IMG/VR virus record: IMGVR_UViG_3300023179_000011
Location: 124,001 to 188,000 of that record
Reading direction: 5' to 3' (one strand)
DNA from: a virus
DNA: 64,000 nt
Part shown: piece by piece, positions 26,752 through 35,280 of the stretch
How positions within the stretch are numbered: the first letter of the stretch is position 1
Layout of the letters: each line of letters opens with the position of its first letter
The notes under the pieces: model-generated
Database searches by the model: none
What the model saw: the letters and a program-made list of their open reading frames with translations, nothing else
Told to the model about the DNA's origin: nothing
Translations under genes and position numbers: made by a program

Positions 26752-27173
26752 AGCCCGGCTGGTTCAAATTGCTCAATCCAGCCGGGAGCTGTCTCAGGAA
26801 GAAAAGCGATCGAGCGCGGCGCCAACTCGTGCGGCGCGGGCGTCCAAATAAATTGCGCGCTGGTTAGCGTAGGCGCGGTGCTATCGAAAAGGGCGTGCGC
26901 GCCCACGTTGCACAGCGCGTCGAGCGTTTCGCAGTCAAAGCAGCGCGACCAGACACGCTGCTTGGAAAAAAACCCGGGCGGGGCTGAATTAAATCCGCTG
27001 TCAAAGGGCAATAAAAAACTACCCTGATAAAACACGACGTTTGCGCACACGTGCCAGCCGGCGTCTAGCGCGGCTTTAAGATATGCCAGCCGATTTTCTT
27101 TCTCAGGCTGCGGGCCAACAGTGTTGCCAAGATTGGCAATTAAAATACCTTCAAACCGCGTGTTACGCGCCAT
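26721..27173 (-). CDS. Catalytically degenerate GDPD/PI-PLC-like protein
   Basis: A 150-aa protein. Its framework matches short phage homologues of glycerophosphodiester phosphodiesterases: GNTVGPQPEKEN, then AALDAGW, then LTSAQFIW and RSIAFLPE. The residues expected for catalysis are replaced. The usual HRGN reads NLGN, the VExDV metal ligands read VCANV, and LGHD reads LPFD. I infer a TIM-barrel pseudoenzyme used for binding. GGAAG lies before the ATG. The assignment relies on remembered family motifs. Confidence 0.6.
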   Translation of the reverse strand: MARNTRFEGILIANLGNTVGPQPEKENRLAYLKAALDAGWHVCANVVFYQGSFLLPFDSGFNSAPPGFFSKQRVWSRCFDCETLDALCNVGAHALFDSTAPTLTSAQFIWTPAPHELAPRSIAFLPETAPGWIEQFEPAGLCSNVPALYI

Positions 27174-27260
27174 GCCTGCTTCCCTGACTTGTTAATAGCC
27201 GCCACGTGTTTGTATGTGGCGTATCCTACTCGTGACTGCAACGTGTGTCCACGAGAAGAG

Positions 27261-28295
27261 TCAAAGAATCTTGGCGGCAATCAGACATCCGCGCGCAACA
27301 GCGTGCAGCGGATCTTTAGCGTGACGAACTTCTTTCACAGGAAGAGGGAAGCCGTTCTCTTCCAACTTCTTGGTGAACATTTCGACGAAGCCTTTTGCGC
27401 GCGTTGTGCCGCCGGCTACAGATATCAAAATCGGCTCTTTGAACTTTGGGAGCGCTTTGTGGTCGCGCAGCGCAGCAGCCAGCTGCTTCGTTGTATAGTC
27501 GATCAGACGCTCGTAGTACACGCTCACGGCGGCAAGAATCGCGTTGTCGCCCCCGCCCTCGCCGATGACAAACGTGCCGTGCTCTTTTTCCGCTTGCACG
27601 ACCGAATCCGGCTCGTTTGTTGCTACGGCCGTCATGCGATCGATCCAGTCGCCGGACTTCGTCGTCGAGAACAGCACTGTTGGCTCGCCGTTAAGCATCA
27701 CGCATACGTTCACCATGCCGGCGCCCCACGACAGGCCGATGCCGGTGTAATCGTCATGTTCCAGCTCTGAGTAGCACAGCGCCTCGGCTTCGTTAATAGC
27801 GCGTGCGGCGTAACCCTGCTCCGCCAGCACAGTGCGCACGACGTCTTCGTGGTACGCGACGTCAAAATCGTCGTCTTCTTGATCGACGGGCTGCGCCGGC
27901 ACGCAAAAGATCAGCTTTTCATTAGGCTGGCTCGCTGTTCCGACCACTTCCTTGAGAATAAACGCAAGTACGCGTTTCGCTTCTTTTTCCTTCGGGCTAA
28001 CCACGCCGCGAAACATAGGGCGCTTAGCCGAGTCATTGCGCTCGACGGCCTTCTCGATGGCGTCTTGGCCGAGAATGATAAAACTTCCGTCGGCGTCTTT
28101 AACGAAAACCTTGCCCTGCAGGCCCTTTTCGATCATTTTTGTGGCCACGGGTGTCGTCGGCTTGATGACGTAAAAAGCATCGCGAAAGTCTTTGTACTGC
28201 ACGTTGCCGACCACGTGAGGGTCGGTTGTAGAGTTTGCGGCGGCGTCTTGGGCCAGCACGATAAACGATGTTCCAACGTCGAGACCTTTGGCCAT
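27261..28295 (-). CDS. Actin-like ATPase (ParM/MreB superfamily)
   Basis: A 344-aa protein. The ASKHA nucleotide site is visible: phosphate-1 loop GLDVGTSFIVLAQ at the N-terminus, phosphate-2 loop GIGLSWGAGMVNV near residue 182, and adenosine motif ISVAGGTTRAKGF near residue 290. Length fits filament-forming bacterial actins. GGAAAG is a good ribosome binding site. In phages such cytoskeletal proteins place DNA or virions; phage actins are known, while phiKZ-type phages use tubulin. It is followed by a small membrane protein that may be its anchor. Confidence 0.85.
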   Translation of the reverse strand: MAKGLDVGTSFIVLAQDAAANSTTDPHVVGNVQYKDFRDAFYVIKPTTPVATKMIEKGLQGKVFVKDADGSFIILGQDAIEKAVERNDSAKRPMFRGVVSPKEKEAKRVLAFILKEVVGTASQPNEKLIFCVPAQPVDQEDDDFDVAYHEDVVRTVLAEQGYAARAINEAEALCYSELEHDDYTGIGLSWGAGMVNVCVMLNGEPTVLFSTTKSGDWIDRMTAVATNEPDSVVQAEKEHGTFVIGEGGGDNAILAAVSVYYERLIDYTTKQLAAALRDHKALPKFKEPILISVAGGTTRAKGFVEMFTKKLEENGFPLPVKEVRHAKDPLHAVARGCLIAAKIL

Positions 28296-28297
28296 GA

Positions 28298-28648
28298 TTA
28301 CTTTCCTTTCAATTGCGCGAGCTTGGACACAGACAAACTAATATCATCCTGTGTTTGAATTGTTTTGCCAAGTTCGAGTTGTTGCGTTTTTTGTAAATTG
28401 CCGGTGTTAATTTCCCCGACATATTTCCCCGTGTCAATTTCGATCTTTGTTTTGCCGGTCGCGCTGTCTTTTTCTGTCATAGCTGCGCGCAACGTATTTG
28501 CCGCGGGGGCAAACGACATCGGCGCGTGTTCGCGCGTTACGGGTACGGCAAACCGCACAATCAGCAAATCTACGCGGCCAACAACATAACCAAACGCAAA
28601 ACTGAAAAAAACACAGAGAAAAATTGTAGAGTATGTCAGTGTCAACAT
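28298..28648 (-). CDS. Membrane-anchored protein next to the actin gene
   Basis: A 116-aa protein with one N-terminal membrane helix (residues ~6-25, IFLCVFFSFAFGYVVG), a linker, then a polar beta/helix tail with repeats of TGK/TGN (EIDTGKYVGEINTGNLQ). It lies directly upstream of the actin gene, 2 nt apart, and the start overlaps the nuclease gene by 7 nt. A filament-membrane adaptor is a reasonable but untested role. Confidence 0.65.
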   Translation of the reverse strand: MLTLTYSTIFLCVFFSFAFGYVVGRVDLLIVRFAVPVTREHAPMSFAPAANTLRAAMTEKDSATGKTKIEIDTGKYVGEINTGNLQKTQQLELGKTIQTQDDISLSVSKLAQLKGK

Positions 28649-29346
28649 GTTTCAGGCTTGCGCCATCCTCGGTGTGATTTGATGCGGCCCGCGTTTACGC
28701 TACGCATATGGCAATCGCGCAGGCCGTTATGGCGGCAGAAGTCCTTGAGATTGTGAATGATAACTAAATCACCGTCAGGATTAAGGAAGTTATACGTCTT
28801 GGCGTACTTCTCGCGGATGACGTTGCGACCACGAGCACGCAGTTCTTTCATCCGCTGTTCAGGAATCGCGTGCACACCTGTTTTCATCTCGACGGATTTA
28901 GTGCCGCCAATGCTGGCCCACTTTTGGCGAGTCTTGGCGTCCATGTTAGCAAAACCGGAGCCGCCGTTGTGCGAGCGTTGTTGGGCGATTTTGCGCTGCT
29001 CCGGCGTAAGCAAAAACCGCCCCGCTGCGTTGCGATTCAGGCACAACTCCGGGCCCAGATGCTCGGTATCGGCGTGCGCTGACTTAATCAAAAGCGTTTC
29101 GGCATCTGAAAGTTCTTTGGCTGCTTTTTTCGACTCGCGGCGATATTCAGCCTTCAAGATAACTTTAAGCGCGTCGCCCTGATACTCGTCGTGTGCTGCA
29201 TCGTTGTAATGCGCGAAAGTGACAGGAGAACCAAAGTACTGGTGATCTTCATCGGGCGAGCGGTCGGTGACGCGCGAGCCGTAATAAAACTTATACCCCA
29301 GCGACGGATACAAGATCACGTACAAATAGTACCAGCGTTTACGCAT
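28642..29346 (-). CDS. GIY-YIG-type homing endonuclease candidate
   Basis: A 234-aa protein. The N-terminus YVILYPSLGYKFYYGSR resembles the GIY-YIG start. A charged middle follows, and a C-terminal DNA-binding-like segment ends SHRGWRK, as in many phage free-standing homing nucleases. These insert between genes and copy themselves into related genomes. The gene separates the actin pair from nucleotide metabolism genes. The catalytic Glu cannot be assigned securely. Confidence 0.6.
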   Translation of the reverse strand: MRKRWYYLYVILYPSLGYKFYYGSRVTDRSPDEDHQYFGSPVTFAHYNDAAHDEYQGDALKVILKAEYRRESKKAAKELSDAETLLIKSAHADTEHLGPELCLNRNAAGRFLLTPEQRKIAQQRSHNGGSGFANMDAKTRQKWASIGGTKSVEMKTGVHAIPEQRMKELRARGRNVIREKYAKTYNFLNPDGDLVIIHNLKDFCRHNGLRDCHMRSVNAGRIKSHRGWRKPETC

Positions 29347-29419
29347 ACACTGAATCCGTTCAGCGCGAGTTTTCAGCCAAATCCTTTTGACTGCCGGTGT
29401 TTTAATTACCGGGCTGGAA

Positions 29420-29569
29420 CTATTTTAACAATTTGTGCGCGATAGTCGAAACTACCGTATATGTAAGCGCGATTGCAATTAACCACAAAATAGAGATTAC
29501 AACGCGCCGCATACGCATGTTTGTATGCCAATAACGCGCCCGGATTTCGTCAGGGTCGTGCAGTTGCAT
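29420..29569 (-). CDS. Small membrane ORF, 49 aa
   Basis: The frame from ATG 29569 gives a polar N-terminus (MQLHDPDEIRARYWHTN) and one membrane helix (VVISILWLIAIALTYTVV) with a basic flank. No Shine-Dalgarno is evident. It fills the otherwise empty ~295 bp between the nuclease and the dCMP deaminase. Coherent topology is the only support. Confidence 0.4.
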   Translation of the reverse strand: MQLHDPDEIRARYWHTNMRMRRVVISILWLIAIALTYTVVSTIAHKLLK

Positions 29570-29640
29570 AAGTTGCGCGTCGAGAGCAGTTTGATCTGCG
29601 TCAGTTTGAATTACTCACGGTTCCCAAGGCATATAGAGGC

Positions 29641-30129
29641 TCACACTTCGATTTTTTTTCCGTCGCGTAACACAAAGATACCCAGCTTTTCTTCCAGTCG
29701 GCGATACACAACACCGGCCTCACGAAACATCTCGTCGCCGCGGTCGCAGCTCTCTTGCCAAGCGCCGTGCGCCGGCGGATGAGCTAGCCCGATCACTTCA
29801 GTAATCCCGGCACAGATAATTGCCCGCGCACAATCGGCGCATGCAAACCACGGGCAGTACAGCGTGGCGTGTTTTGTCGGCATTCCCAGTTTTGCCGCGT
29901 GATAAATAACATTACGCTCGGCGTGCTCGATGTAGGCGTACTTCAACGGGCGCTGCAGACGGTCATCGTTCTTTTTAACGGAGGCCGGCAAACAGTTCGC
30001 GGCGGAAACAATATCGCCGCGCGTGGTCACTAGCACCGCGCCGTTCTGCGTGTGAATATCATCAGCCTGCCTAGTTGCAACGTGGCAGGCAATACGAAGA
30101 TAAAACAAAGGATCAATGATGTTTGGCAT
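29641..30129 (-). CDS. Deoxycytidylate (dCMP) deaminase
   Basis: A 162-aa protein of the zinc-dependent deaminase family. H69-A-E71 is the catalytic motif, and C97xxC100 in CPWFACADC completes the zinc site. The family member found in phages converts dCMP to dUMP, feeding dTMP synthesis for phage DNA. Length is typical. No thymidylate synthase is seen nearby. Ordinary cytidine deaminases are the main alternative, but the CPWFxC context favours dCMP. Confidence 0.85.
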   Translation of the reverse strand: MPNIIDPLFYLRIACHVATRQADDIHTQNGAVLVTTRGDIVSAANCLPASVKKNDDRLQRPLKYAYIEHAERNVIYHAAKLGMPTKHATLYCPWFACADCARAIICAGITEVIGLAHPPAHGAWQESCDRGDEMFREAGVVYRRLEEKLGIFVLRDGKKIEV

Positions 30130-30249
30130 CGTTGTAATAAATGCGGGCTGAATACTGGCAGCAGGACCGCTCGTGTCCCGCTTGTGCTCGTGTGTCGTTG
30201 GGGCGAAGGAGGCGCTTGGAAACGTTTGAAACCCGGCAACCAGTATCCG

Positions 30250-30301
30250 GCACCACGGCTAACCAAGTGTGGTGCAAACACCGGGAGGACAACCGGTGTT
30301 T
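30250..30301 (-). terminator. Tandem hairpins after the ferritin-like gene
   Basis: Reading the minus strand after the stop at 30309, stem AACACCGG/CCGGTGTT (30277-30284 with 30293-30300) is followed directly by stem GCACCAC/GTGGTGC (30250-30256 with 30269-30275). Both are perfect. The first is flanked by A/T runs on both sides and could terminate either strand. The remaining ~120 nt to the deaminase contain another ATACTGG/CCAGTAT pair and no gene. Confidence 0.5.
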
Positions 30302-30308
30302 TGCGGCG

Positions 30309-30845
30309 TCACGTCCGGTCTGGCGCAGAACGGGCGGGAGTGACCCGCTCGCAGCGCATTCCGGCTACCATGCCGCAACTCTCCCGCGTGTATGTATCTG
30401 TTGACTTATAAGTCATCAAAATCCGCCGCATCTTTTCGCAATCTTCGTAGCTGTCTTCGAGCTGGTTTTCATAAAAGATCGTGAGGTACGCGGCAACGGT
30501 GGGATGCGCGCCAGACAACGAGTCAAGCTCGTTAATACGTTTGGCGTAGTTGTCAGCCACCTCGGTTTCCATCTGGATAGCGCGGTCCAAGATATCGCTG
30601 ATATTTGTGTACCGCGGAAAACTGTGGTCATCGGCAGTGGGCAGCTCGTAGTTCAAACCAAACAAGCGATGCGTGAATTGTAAGACATGCTCTAGCTCGC
30701 CCTTAGCCGCTTCGTGTAAAAACTCGCGATACTCTTCGGCGTGTAGGCCGGTCACAGCGCCGGCGTGGTACAAATAAAACTTCAAATGCGTCCACTCATT
30801 GCGCAAATCCGAGTTCATCTTCTCGATAAATTCTAGCAGAGTCAT
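30309..30845 (-). CDS. Ferritin-like (bacterioferritin-type) protein
   Basis: A 178-aa helical protein. Four long helices carry iron-type ligands: E17 in LRNEWTHL, ExxH patterns in EYREFLHEAAKGELEH, a Glu in QMETEVADNY and the pair in YENQLEDSYEDCEK. This is the ferritin-like diiron pattern. AAGGAG precedes the ATG. The last ~25 residues (after TYKSTDTYT) look unrelated to the fold. Phage ferritin-like proteins are uncommon. Iron storage, oxidation or oxygen protection are possible roles. Confidence 0.65.
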   Translation of the reverse strand: MTLLEFIEKMNSDLRNEWTHLKFYLYHAGAVTGLHAEEYREFLHEAAKGELEHVLQFTHRLFGLNYELPTADDHSFPRYTNISDILDRAIQMETEVADNYAKRINELDSLSGAHPTVAAYLTIFYENQLEDSYEDCEKMRRILMTYKSTDTYTRESCGMVAGMRCERVTPARSAPDRT

Positions 30846-31423
30846 AACGATTGCTCCTTCAGGTAAGCCGCAAGCCGTTCAGCCTGCGGTGTTTCTTCTT
30901 TAATGATTTGCTCGTAGCAGACCGCGCCGTACTGCCGAAAGATCTGCACGTTGTTTACAAACCAGCCCATATGGTAACCAGCCCGCATAAAGTTGACTAG
31001 ATGAATTGTCGCCTCTTCGTCATACACATAGTTGTGACAGCCGAACTTGTGCGCCCAGTATTCGCGCGGTTGGCAGTTAATATGTCCATGTCCGCCTTGG
31101 CCGGGTTGTGCTGCGCTAAAAATAATCGTAGGCGCCGTCTGCACTAACTTTTGCACAAACAGATCGGCCAGTTCGGGGTTAATGTGCTCGGCAACTTCTA
31201 AACACAAGCAGATGTCGTAACCCCGGCATGTGTCGAACTGCGGGTCGAACACGCTGAACTTGTCGTGCGGGGAGCGTGGATCTGGATCGATACCGTCGAC
31301 GATAAAGCCAGCCGCTCGGAGGGCGTCGACATAGATACCGGGGCCGCAACCGACGTCAATAATTTTCATGCCGCCGACTATACCGCGCGGTATCACGCCG
31401 CGCAATACAGCCCGCGCAAACAC
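30842..31423 (-). CDS. SAM-dependent methyltransferase
   Basis: Up to 193 aa. KIIDVGCGPGIYVDALR is motif I of Rossmann-type methyltransferases, YDICLCLEVAEHI is the post-strand-4 motif, and HGHINCQPREYW follows. Two starts are possible: GTG 31423, just past the PhoH stop, or ATG 31369 directly before motif I. Neither has a strong ribosome binding site. Substrate unknown; small molecules, DNA and protein are all possible. Confidence 0.8.
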   Translation of the reverse strand: MFARAVLRGVIPRGIVGGMKIIDVGCGPGIYVDALRAAGFIVDGIDPDPRSPHDKFSVFDPQFDTCRGYDICLCLEVAEHINPELADLFVQKLVQTAPTIIFSAAQPGQGGHGHINCQPREYWAHKFGCHNYVYDEEATIHLVNFMRAGYHMGWFVNNVQIFRQYGAVCYEQIIKEETPQAERLAAYLKEQSL

Positions 31424-31424
31424 G

Positions 31425-32132
31425 CTACAGCTTTTTTAAGATCGCTGCCACAAGCGGATGACGCACGACGTCAGAGTGGGCAAATTGCACAATATCAATG
31501 CCGGCGATGCCCTTGAGTTTCGTAACAACTTCATTCATGGGCGGCGGCGAAATCGGCAAGTCTGTTTGCTGCGGATCGCCCGTCACAATGATCTTCGAGT
31601 TCTGGCCGAAGCGCGACAAAAACAGCTTGAACTGCGTGTACGTGGCGTTCTGCGCCTCGTCAAATACGCAGATCGAATCATTGAACGTGCGGCCGCGTAG
31701 ATAACATAACGGCGCCAGCACAATAGCTTTGTTTACAAACTCGCGTTTGGGGCCAAACTTGCCCAAGAGCACGTCCATGGTGTCGTACAGCGGCTGCATG
31801 TACGGATTGACTTTCTCGCCAAACGAACCGGGGAGATAGCCAAGCTTTTCGCCGGCGTCTACGATTGGCCGGGTGAGCACGATTGAGGCGGCACGTCGGG
31901 CCAGCACCTCATTGATAGCAAAAGCCATTGCCAGAAACGTCTTGCCAGAGCCGGCGGAGCCCAGCAAGAACGTGATGTCATTATCGTTTAGTGCCTTCCA
32001 TGCACGGCGCTGTGTTTCAGTGCGCCACTCAATTTCGCAGGGCGTCAGCGGGGCTTTTGCTTTTTCTTGTTGTTCCTGTCGTTTCTTAGATTTTTTTTCG
32101 GCTCTTCGCGCATTCCGTTGCTTGGCAGCCAT
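31425..32132 (-). CDS. phoH: PhoH-like ATPase
   Basis: A 235-aa protein. It begins with a basic coiled-coil-like tail, followed by Walker A GSAGSGKT near residue 58, the PhoH signature TRPIVDAGEKLGYLPG, Walker B ICVFDEAQN and the sensor TGDPQQTD. PhoH is common in phages, probably acting as an RNA/DNA-linked ATPase. Its exact role is unsettled. It lies next to the methyltransferase gene in one transcription unit. Confidence 0.92.
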   Translation of the reverse strand: MAAKQRNARRAEKKSKKRQEQQEKAKAPLTPCEIEWRTETQRRAWKALNDNDITFLLGSAGSGKTFLAMAFAINEVLARRAASIVLTRPIVDAGEKLGYLPGSFGEKVNPYMQPLYDTMDVLLGKFGPKREFVNKAIVLAPLCYLRGRTFNDSICVFDEAQNATYTQFKLFLSRFGQNSKIIVTGDPQQTDLPISPPPMNEVVTKLKGIAGIDIVQFAHSDVVRHPLVAAILKKL

Positions 32133-32166
32133 AACGACTCGCTTTCAAGTTGTGTTGCCGACCTCG

Positions 32167-34482
32167 CTATTCGTAGTAAAAAGGATTACGAACATTTGGA
32201 ACATACGAACGCGCTGTTTGGGCAGCGTTGGTTACCCCGCGCCGCACATCATTTGCTGTATTTACGACCGCATTCCGTGCCGTACCGTATGCGGTTCCCG
32301 CGGCGTCGCCAATCGCTGCGCCGGTGTTGTGAATGCCTTGGCCGATTGCTTGCGGAACTGCCGCGGCAGCTTGCGCGGCGTTATTTACACCACGCCGCAC
32401 ATCATTGGCTGTGTTTACAACAGCGTTGCGTGCCGCGCCATATGCTGTTCCCGCGGCGTTGCCAATTGCAGCGCCGGTGTCGTGAATGCCTTGCGCGGCG
32501 GCGGCGCCTGTATTGTAAATACCGCGGCCGGCGGCCATTGGTACTGCCGCAACAGCTTCACCAACACCCGAACCGAATTGCTGCGCCGAGCTAATGTACG
32601 GATCCACGACAGGTGCTGTAGCGCGATACGCACCATACGTCGCGCCGGCAGCAATCGGCACGGCGGTCGCAGTGCGGGCGGCGTTCATCATTGTGCTGCC
32701 CGGAACCTGTGTGCCAGCCCAGCGAGCGACGTTTCCGGCGCCACGGGCAACCTGACCGGCGCCGTACATACCGGCGCCCGTTGCCGCGCGAATGCCGCCA
32801 CCGACAGCGTTACCTACGCCGCCGCGCATCATTTGTTGCGCCCCGCCGCGAGCCATCTGCGCGCCGCGATTTACGGCAGCCGAGCCCAGCTCGCCGGCCG
32901 CGGCGCCTGTCGCACGACTTATCGTGCGCGCCGTACCAGCCATGGCGCGGCCGCCCCCGCGGGCCGTCGCGCCGAGACCTTTGCCGAGAGCTTTGACACC
33001 AGCAGTAAAAAGACTGCTCTCTTTTTCACCGTGCGACTGCTGCGCGTTTGTTGCGTCTGTCGGCACAGGACTGAGCGCCGAGCGTTGCTTGTCGTCAATG
33101 ATCTTATTGCTGCCGCGCGCACTCGGCGTGCAGCTCATTTCCGTTGTGCCGCGAGGCGCACTGGAGCGCGCTTTTTTCTCTTTCTTATCTTTCTTCTTGC
33201 TGCCGACCGGGCGACACGAATCATTGCTGTAGGGCTTTTTGCCCGGCACCGGCTCATACCCTGTCCAGCACCGACCAGCTGCTTTGCCGAACTCTAGCGC
33301 CGAGCCCTGCTTGATACCCGTTGTGCTCGCGTTTTGCAGCTGCGGCATGAGCTGTTCAATGATATTTCTATTGTGGGTCAAAAAGTCGTACATCTGCCGC
33401 GCTTGTCCGCTGCTCATGTTGGGATCCCGTCCCATAAGCATCGTGGCGCCGAACTCGGGGCTCAGCTGGCTTAGAGCGTTGATTTGATCCATCGGGCCGC
33501 GGCCGCCGCCCAACATGCTGTACAAGCCGTTGGCGCCCTGACCAACCATCCGGCGTGCGCCGTCGCCAAACATGCCAGCTCCGGCGGCGCCCAGACCAGC
33601 TGCGCCAAGGCCCAGCGCGCCAAGACCCGCGCCTAAACCGGTGTTCCCGCGGCCGCCCATGAACGCGCCGGCGAGCGCCAGCGGAACACCGGCGCCAATT
33701 GCGTAACGCGCCTCGATCGGCAGGCTGTTCCACATGCCCATCAAGCCGCCGTTATTGGGATTCGCTTCGGCGTGCTGCGCAGTAGACATCTGTGTATTCA
33801 TCTGCTGCGCGCCAATATTTTCTGCCGTCGGTTCGCTGCCGATGCCCATAGCTTTGCCGGCGTAGTGCATGCCAGCTGCGCCTGCGCCCGCACCGACCGC
33901 TAAATTCAGTGGATTGCGCGCGTTTGTCATTGCGGACGAGCCGCCGCCCATCCACTCAGGAAGGTGCTTCGCGGCGGCTTGTGTGCGACCGATCGTGCGA
34001 TCGCCCCAACGTTGGCCTGCCGGCACCGCGGCGTCACTCATGAAACTAGAGACAAAATCGTCAGCACGATTCAGACCGCGGCGCATGGTATTCATCGTGC
34101 GTTGACCAAGACCGCCAACAGCGTCAACCGCTTGGCCGGCGAGTCGTCCGGGCGTGCCGTGATACAACGACGCGGCCTGCCCTTGGGCTGCGCGAGCCGC
34201 CGCGTCAAGACGGCTTGGCCCTGTCGGTTTCGCGGTGAGGGGCACAGCTTTGTAACGGTCTTTGAGCGGAATGGTCAGCGGATCGACTACGTTTTGGCGC
34301 ATGCCGCGTTGATAACCACGTGTGGCGCTCGTGCCGCGATTGACGAGTTGTTTTCCGCCGCGCACAGCGTCATCGGCAAGACCTGTTACGGCTTTGGTCC
34401 CGGCGCCAAGAATATCGCGCAGTAACTTATTTGCTTCTTTTTCGTGCCCGCCGATGTGTTGACCAAACTCATATGCGTTCAT
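32167..34482 (-). CDS. Large Gly/Ala-rich repeat protein with N-terminal FG motif
   Basis: A 771-aa protein. It begins MNAYEFGQHIGGHEKEA, the motif shared with neighbours. The middle has long Gly/Ala-rich stretches that look membrane-active or glycine-zipper-like. Near residue 400 there is a CWTGYEPVPGKKPYSNDSC motif followed by a Lys-rich run. The C-terminus has two ~43-residue repeats (units beginning IHDTGAAIGNAAG and IHNTGAAIGDAAG). GGAAGAG precedes the ATG. Probably an internal virion or tail protein; function unknown. Confidence 0.75.
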   Translation of the reverse strand: MNAYEFGQHIGGHEKEANKLLRDILGAGTKAVTGLADDAVRGGKQLVNRGTSATRGYQRGMRQNVVDPLTIPLKDRYKAVPLTAKPTGPSRLDAAARAAQGQAASLYHGTPGRLAGQAVDAVGGLGQRTMNTMRRGLNRADDFVSSFMSDAAVPAGQRWGDRTIGRTQAAAKHLPEWMGGGSSAMTNARNPLNLAVGAGAGAAGMHYAGKAMGIGSEPTAENIGAQQMNTQMSTAQHAEANPNNGGLMGMWNSLPIEARYAIGAGVPLALAGAFMGGRGNTGLGAGLGALGLGAAGLGAAGAGMFGDGARRMVGQGANGLYSMLGGGRGPMDQINALSQLSPEFGATMLMGRDPNMSSGQARQMYDFLTHNRNIIEQLMPQLQNASTTGIKQGSALEFGKAAGRCWTGYEPVPGKKPYSNDSCRPVGSKKKDKKEKKARSSAPRGTTEMSCTPSARGSNKIIDDKQRSALSPVPTDATNAQQSHGEKESSLFTAGVKALGKGLGATARGGGRAMAGTARTISRATGAAAGELGSAAVNRGAQMARGGAQQMMRGGVGNAVGGGIRAATGAGMYGAGQVARGAGNVARWAGTQVPGSTMMNAARTATAVPIAAGATYGAYRATAPVVDPYISSAQQFGSGVGEAVAAVPMAAGRGIYNTGAAAAQGIHDTGAAIGNAAGTAYGAARNAVVNTANDVRRGVNNAAQAAAAVPQAIGQGIHNTGAAIGDAAGTAYGTARNAVVNTANDVRRGVTNAAQTARSYVPNVRNPFYYE

Positions 34483-34630
34483 GAGTGTTCTCTTCCTGTT
34501 TTGTTATTTGTGTTGGCGCTGGATAACTACACCGACCGCCTTCGCAACATGTTTCCAAAATAATGTGACAGAACGGACATACCAGCTTGCCGCGAATTTC
34601 AATGCCGCGGCTTTCACACTGCGGGCACAT
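34469..34630 (-). CDS. TFIIB-like zinc-ribbon microprotein
   Basis: A 53-aa protein. MCPQC at the start and CPFC near residue 18 form a CxxC...CxxC zinc ribbon, followed by HIILETCCEGGRC with three more cysteines. The start overlaps the stop of the 210-aa gene (TAATG), and the stop overlaps the start of the 771-aa gene. It is therefore embedded in coupled translation. Zinc ribbons of this shape occur in transcription factors and polymerase subunits. A link to the phage polymerase is speculative. Confidence 0.65.
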   Translation of the reverse strand: MCPQCESRGIEIRGKLVCPFCHIILETCCEGGRCSYPAPTQITKQEENTHERI

Positions 34631-35262
34631 TACCACTCAAACTCCACCGGCTTGCGCGTCTTATAGCTGAAGTTAACATCGAGTGGCGATTGAAAGCGCA
34701 CGTTAGGTAGCGGAAGTTTGGGCGCCACGGCAGCGGTACCGCCGAGCAGTCCAGCCGCCGCAAGTGTCGGAACGCCGAGCGGAGCATCGCCTACTGCGCG
34801 CACACCCTTACCAACAGCCTGCAGCCCCTCGCCGGCTAGGTTCACCGCATGCCCGGCGCCGCGTACCGCAGAGCCGCCTAGTCTCATGCCGTGACCAAGC
34901 ACGCCGCGAATATCGCGGGTCGTGCGCGTGCTGCCGCTACCAATGTTGTTAATCATGCGCTTACCGGTCGTCTGCATGCCGCGACCTGTGCCCAATAGCA
35001 AGCCGCCAAGACCAGTCGAGTTACCAAGGCTAGTCCCGTCTTTAGGGCTGAACGTGGGCCGAGCCTTCGAGCCGACAATCTCGCCGGCGCCCTGTATGCC
35101 TCGGCCGAAACCTTTGACGACGCTCTGCGCGCCCCGATTGATCGTCTGCGCCCCACGGCCGATGCCAGACGCCGCGTTGGCAAGCCTCGCAACAATCTTT
35201 TCAAACCCGCCCGCCTGTTTTTCTAGCCGGCCGACGCTGTATCCAAACTCATACGCGTTCAT
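34630..35262 (-). CDS. Gly/Ala-rich protein with N-terminal FG motif
   Basis: A 210-aa protein opening MNAYEFGYSVGRLEKQAGG, nearly the same as the 771-aa gene. It is basic and Gly-rich (RGAQTINRGAQSV; GRGMQTTGKRM) with repeated TG/RG helical turns, and a C-terminal hydrophobic stretch (LAAAGLLGGTAAVAP). AAGGAG upstream. It belongs to the local paralogue-like set and is probably a virion component. Confidence 0.7.
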   Translation of the reverse strand: MNAYEFGYSVGRLEKQAGGFEKIVARLANAASGIGRGAQTINRGAQSVVKGFGRGIQGAGEIVGSKARPTFSPKDGTSLGNSTGLGGLLLGTGRGMQTTGKRMINNIGSGSTRTTRDIRGVLGHGMRLGGSAVRGAGHAVNLAGEGLQAVGKGVRAVGDAPLGVPTLAAAGLLGGTAAVAPKLPLPNVRFQSPLDVNFSYKTRKPVEFEW

Positions 35263-35280
35263 GCTTACTGCTCCTTGATA

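Noticed and set aside
27189-28358. Long plus-strand frames opposite the actin gene
   Set aside because: They mirror the actin coding frame; the minus-strand motifs are unambiguous.
31873-33297. 474-codon plus-strand frame opposite PhoH and the 771-aa protein
   Set aside because: It is antisense to two well-supported genes and has Arg/Ala/Cys-rich composition typical of shadows.
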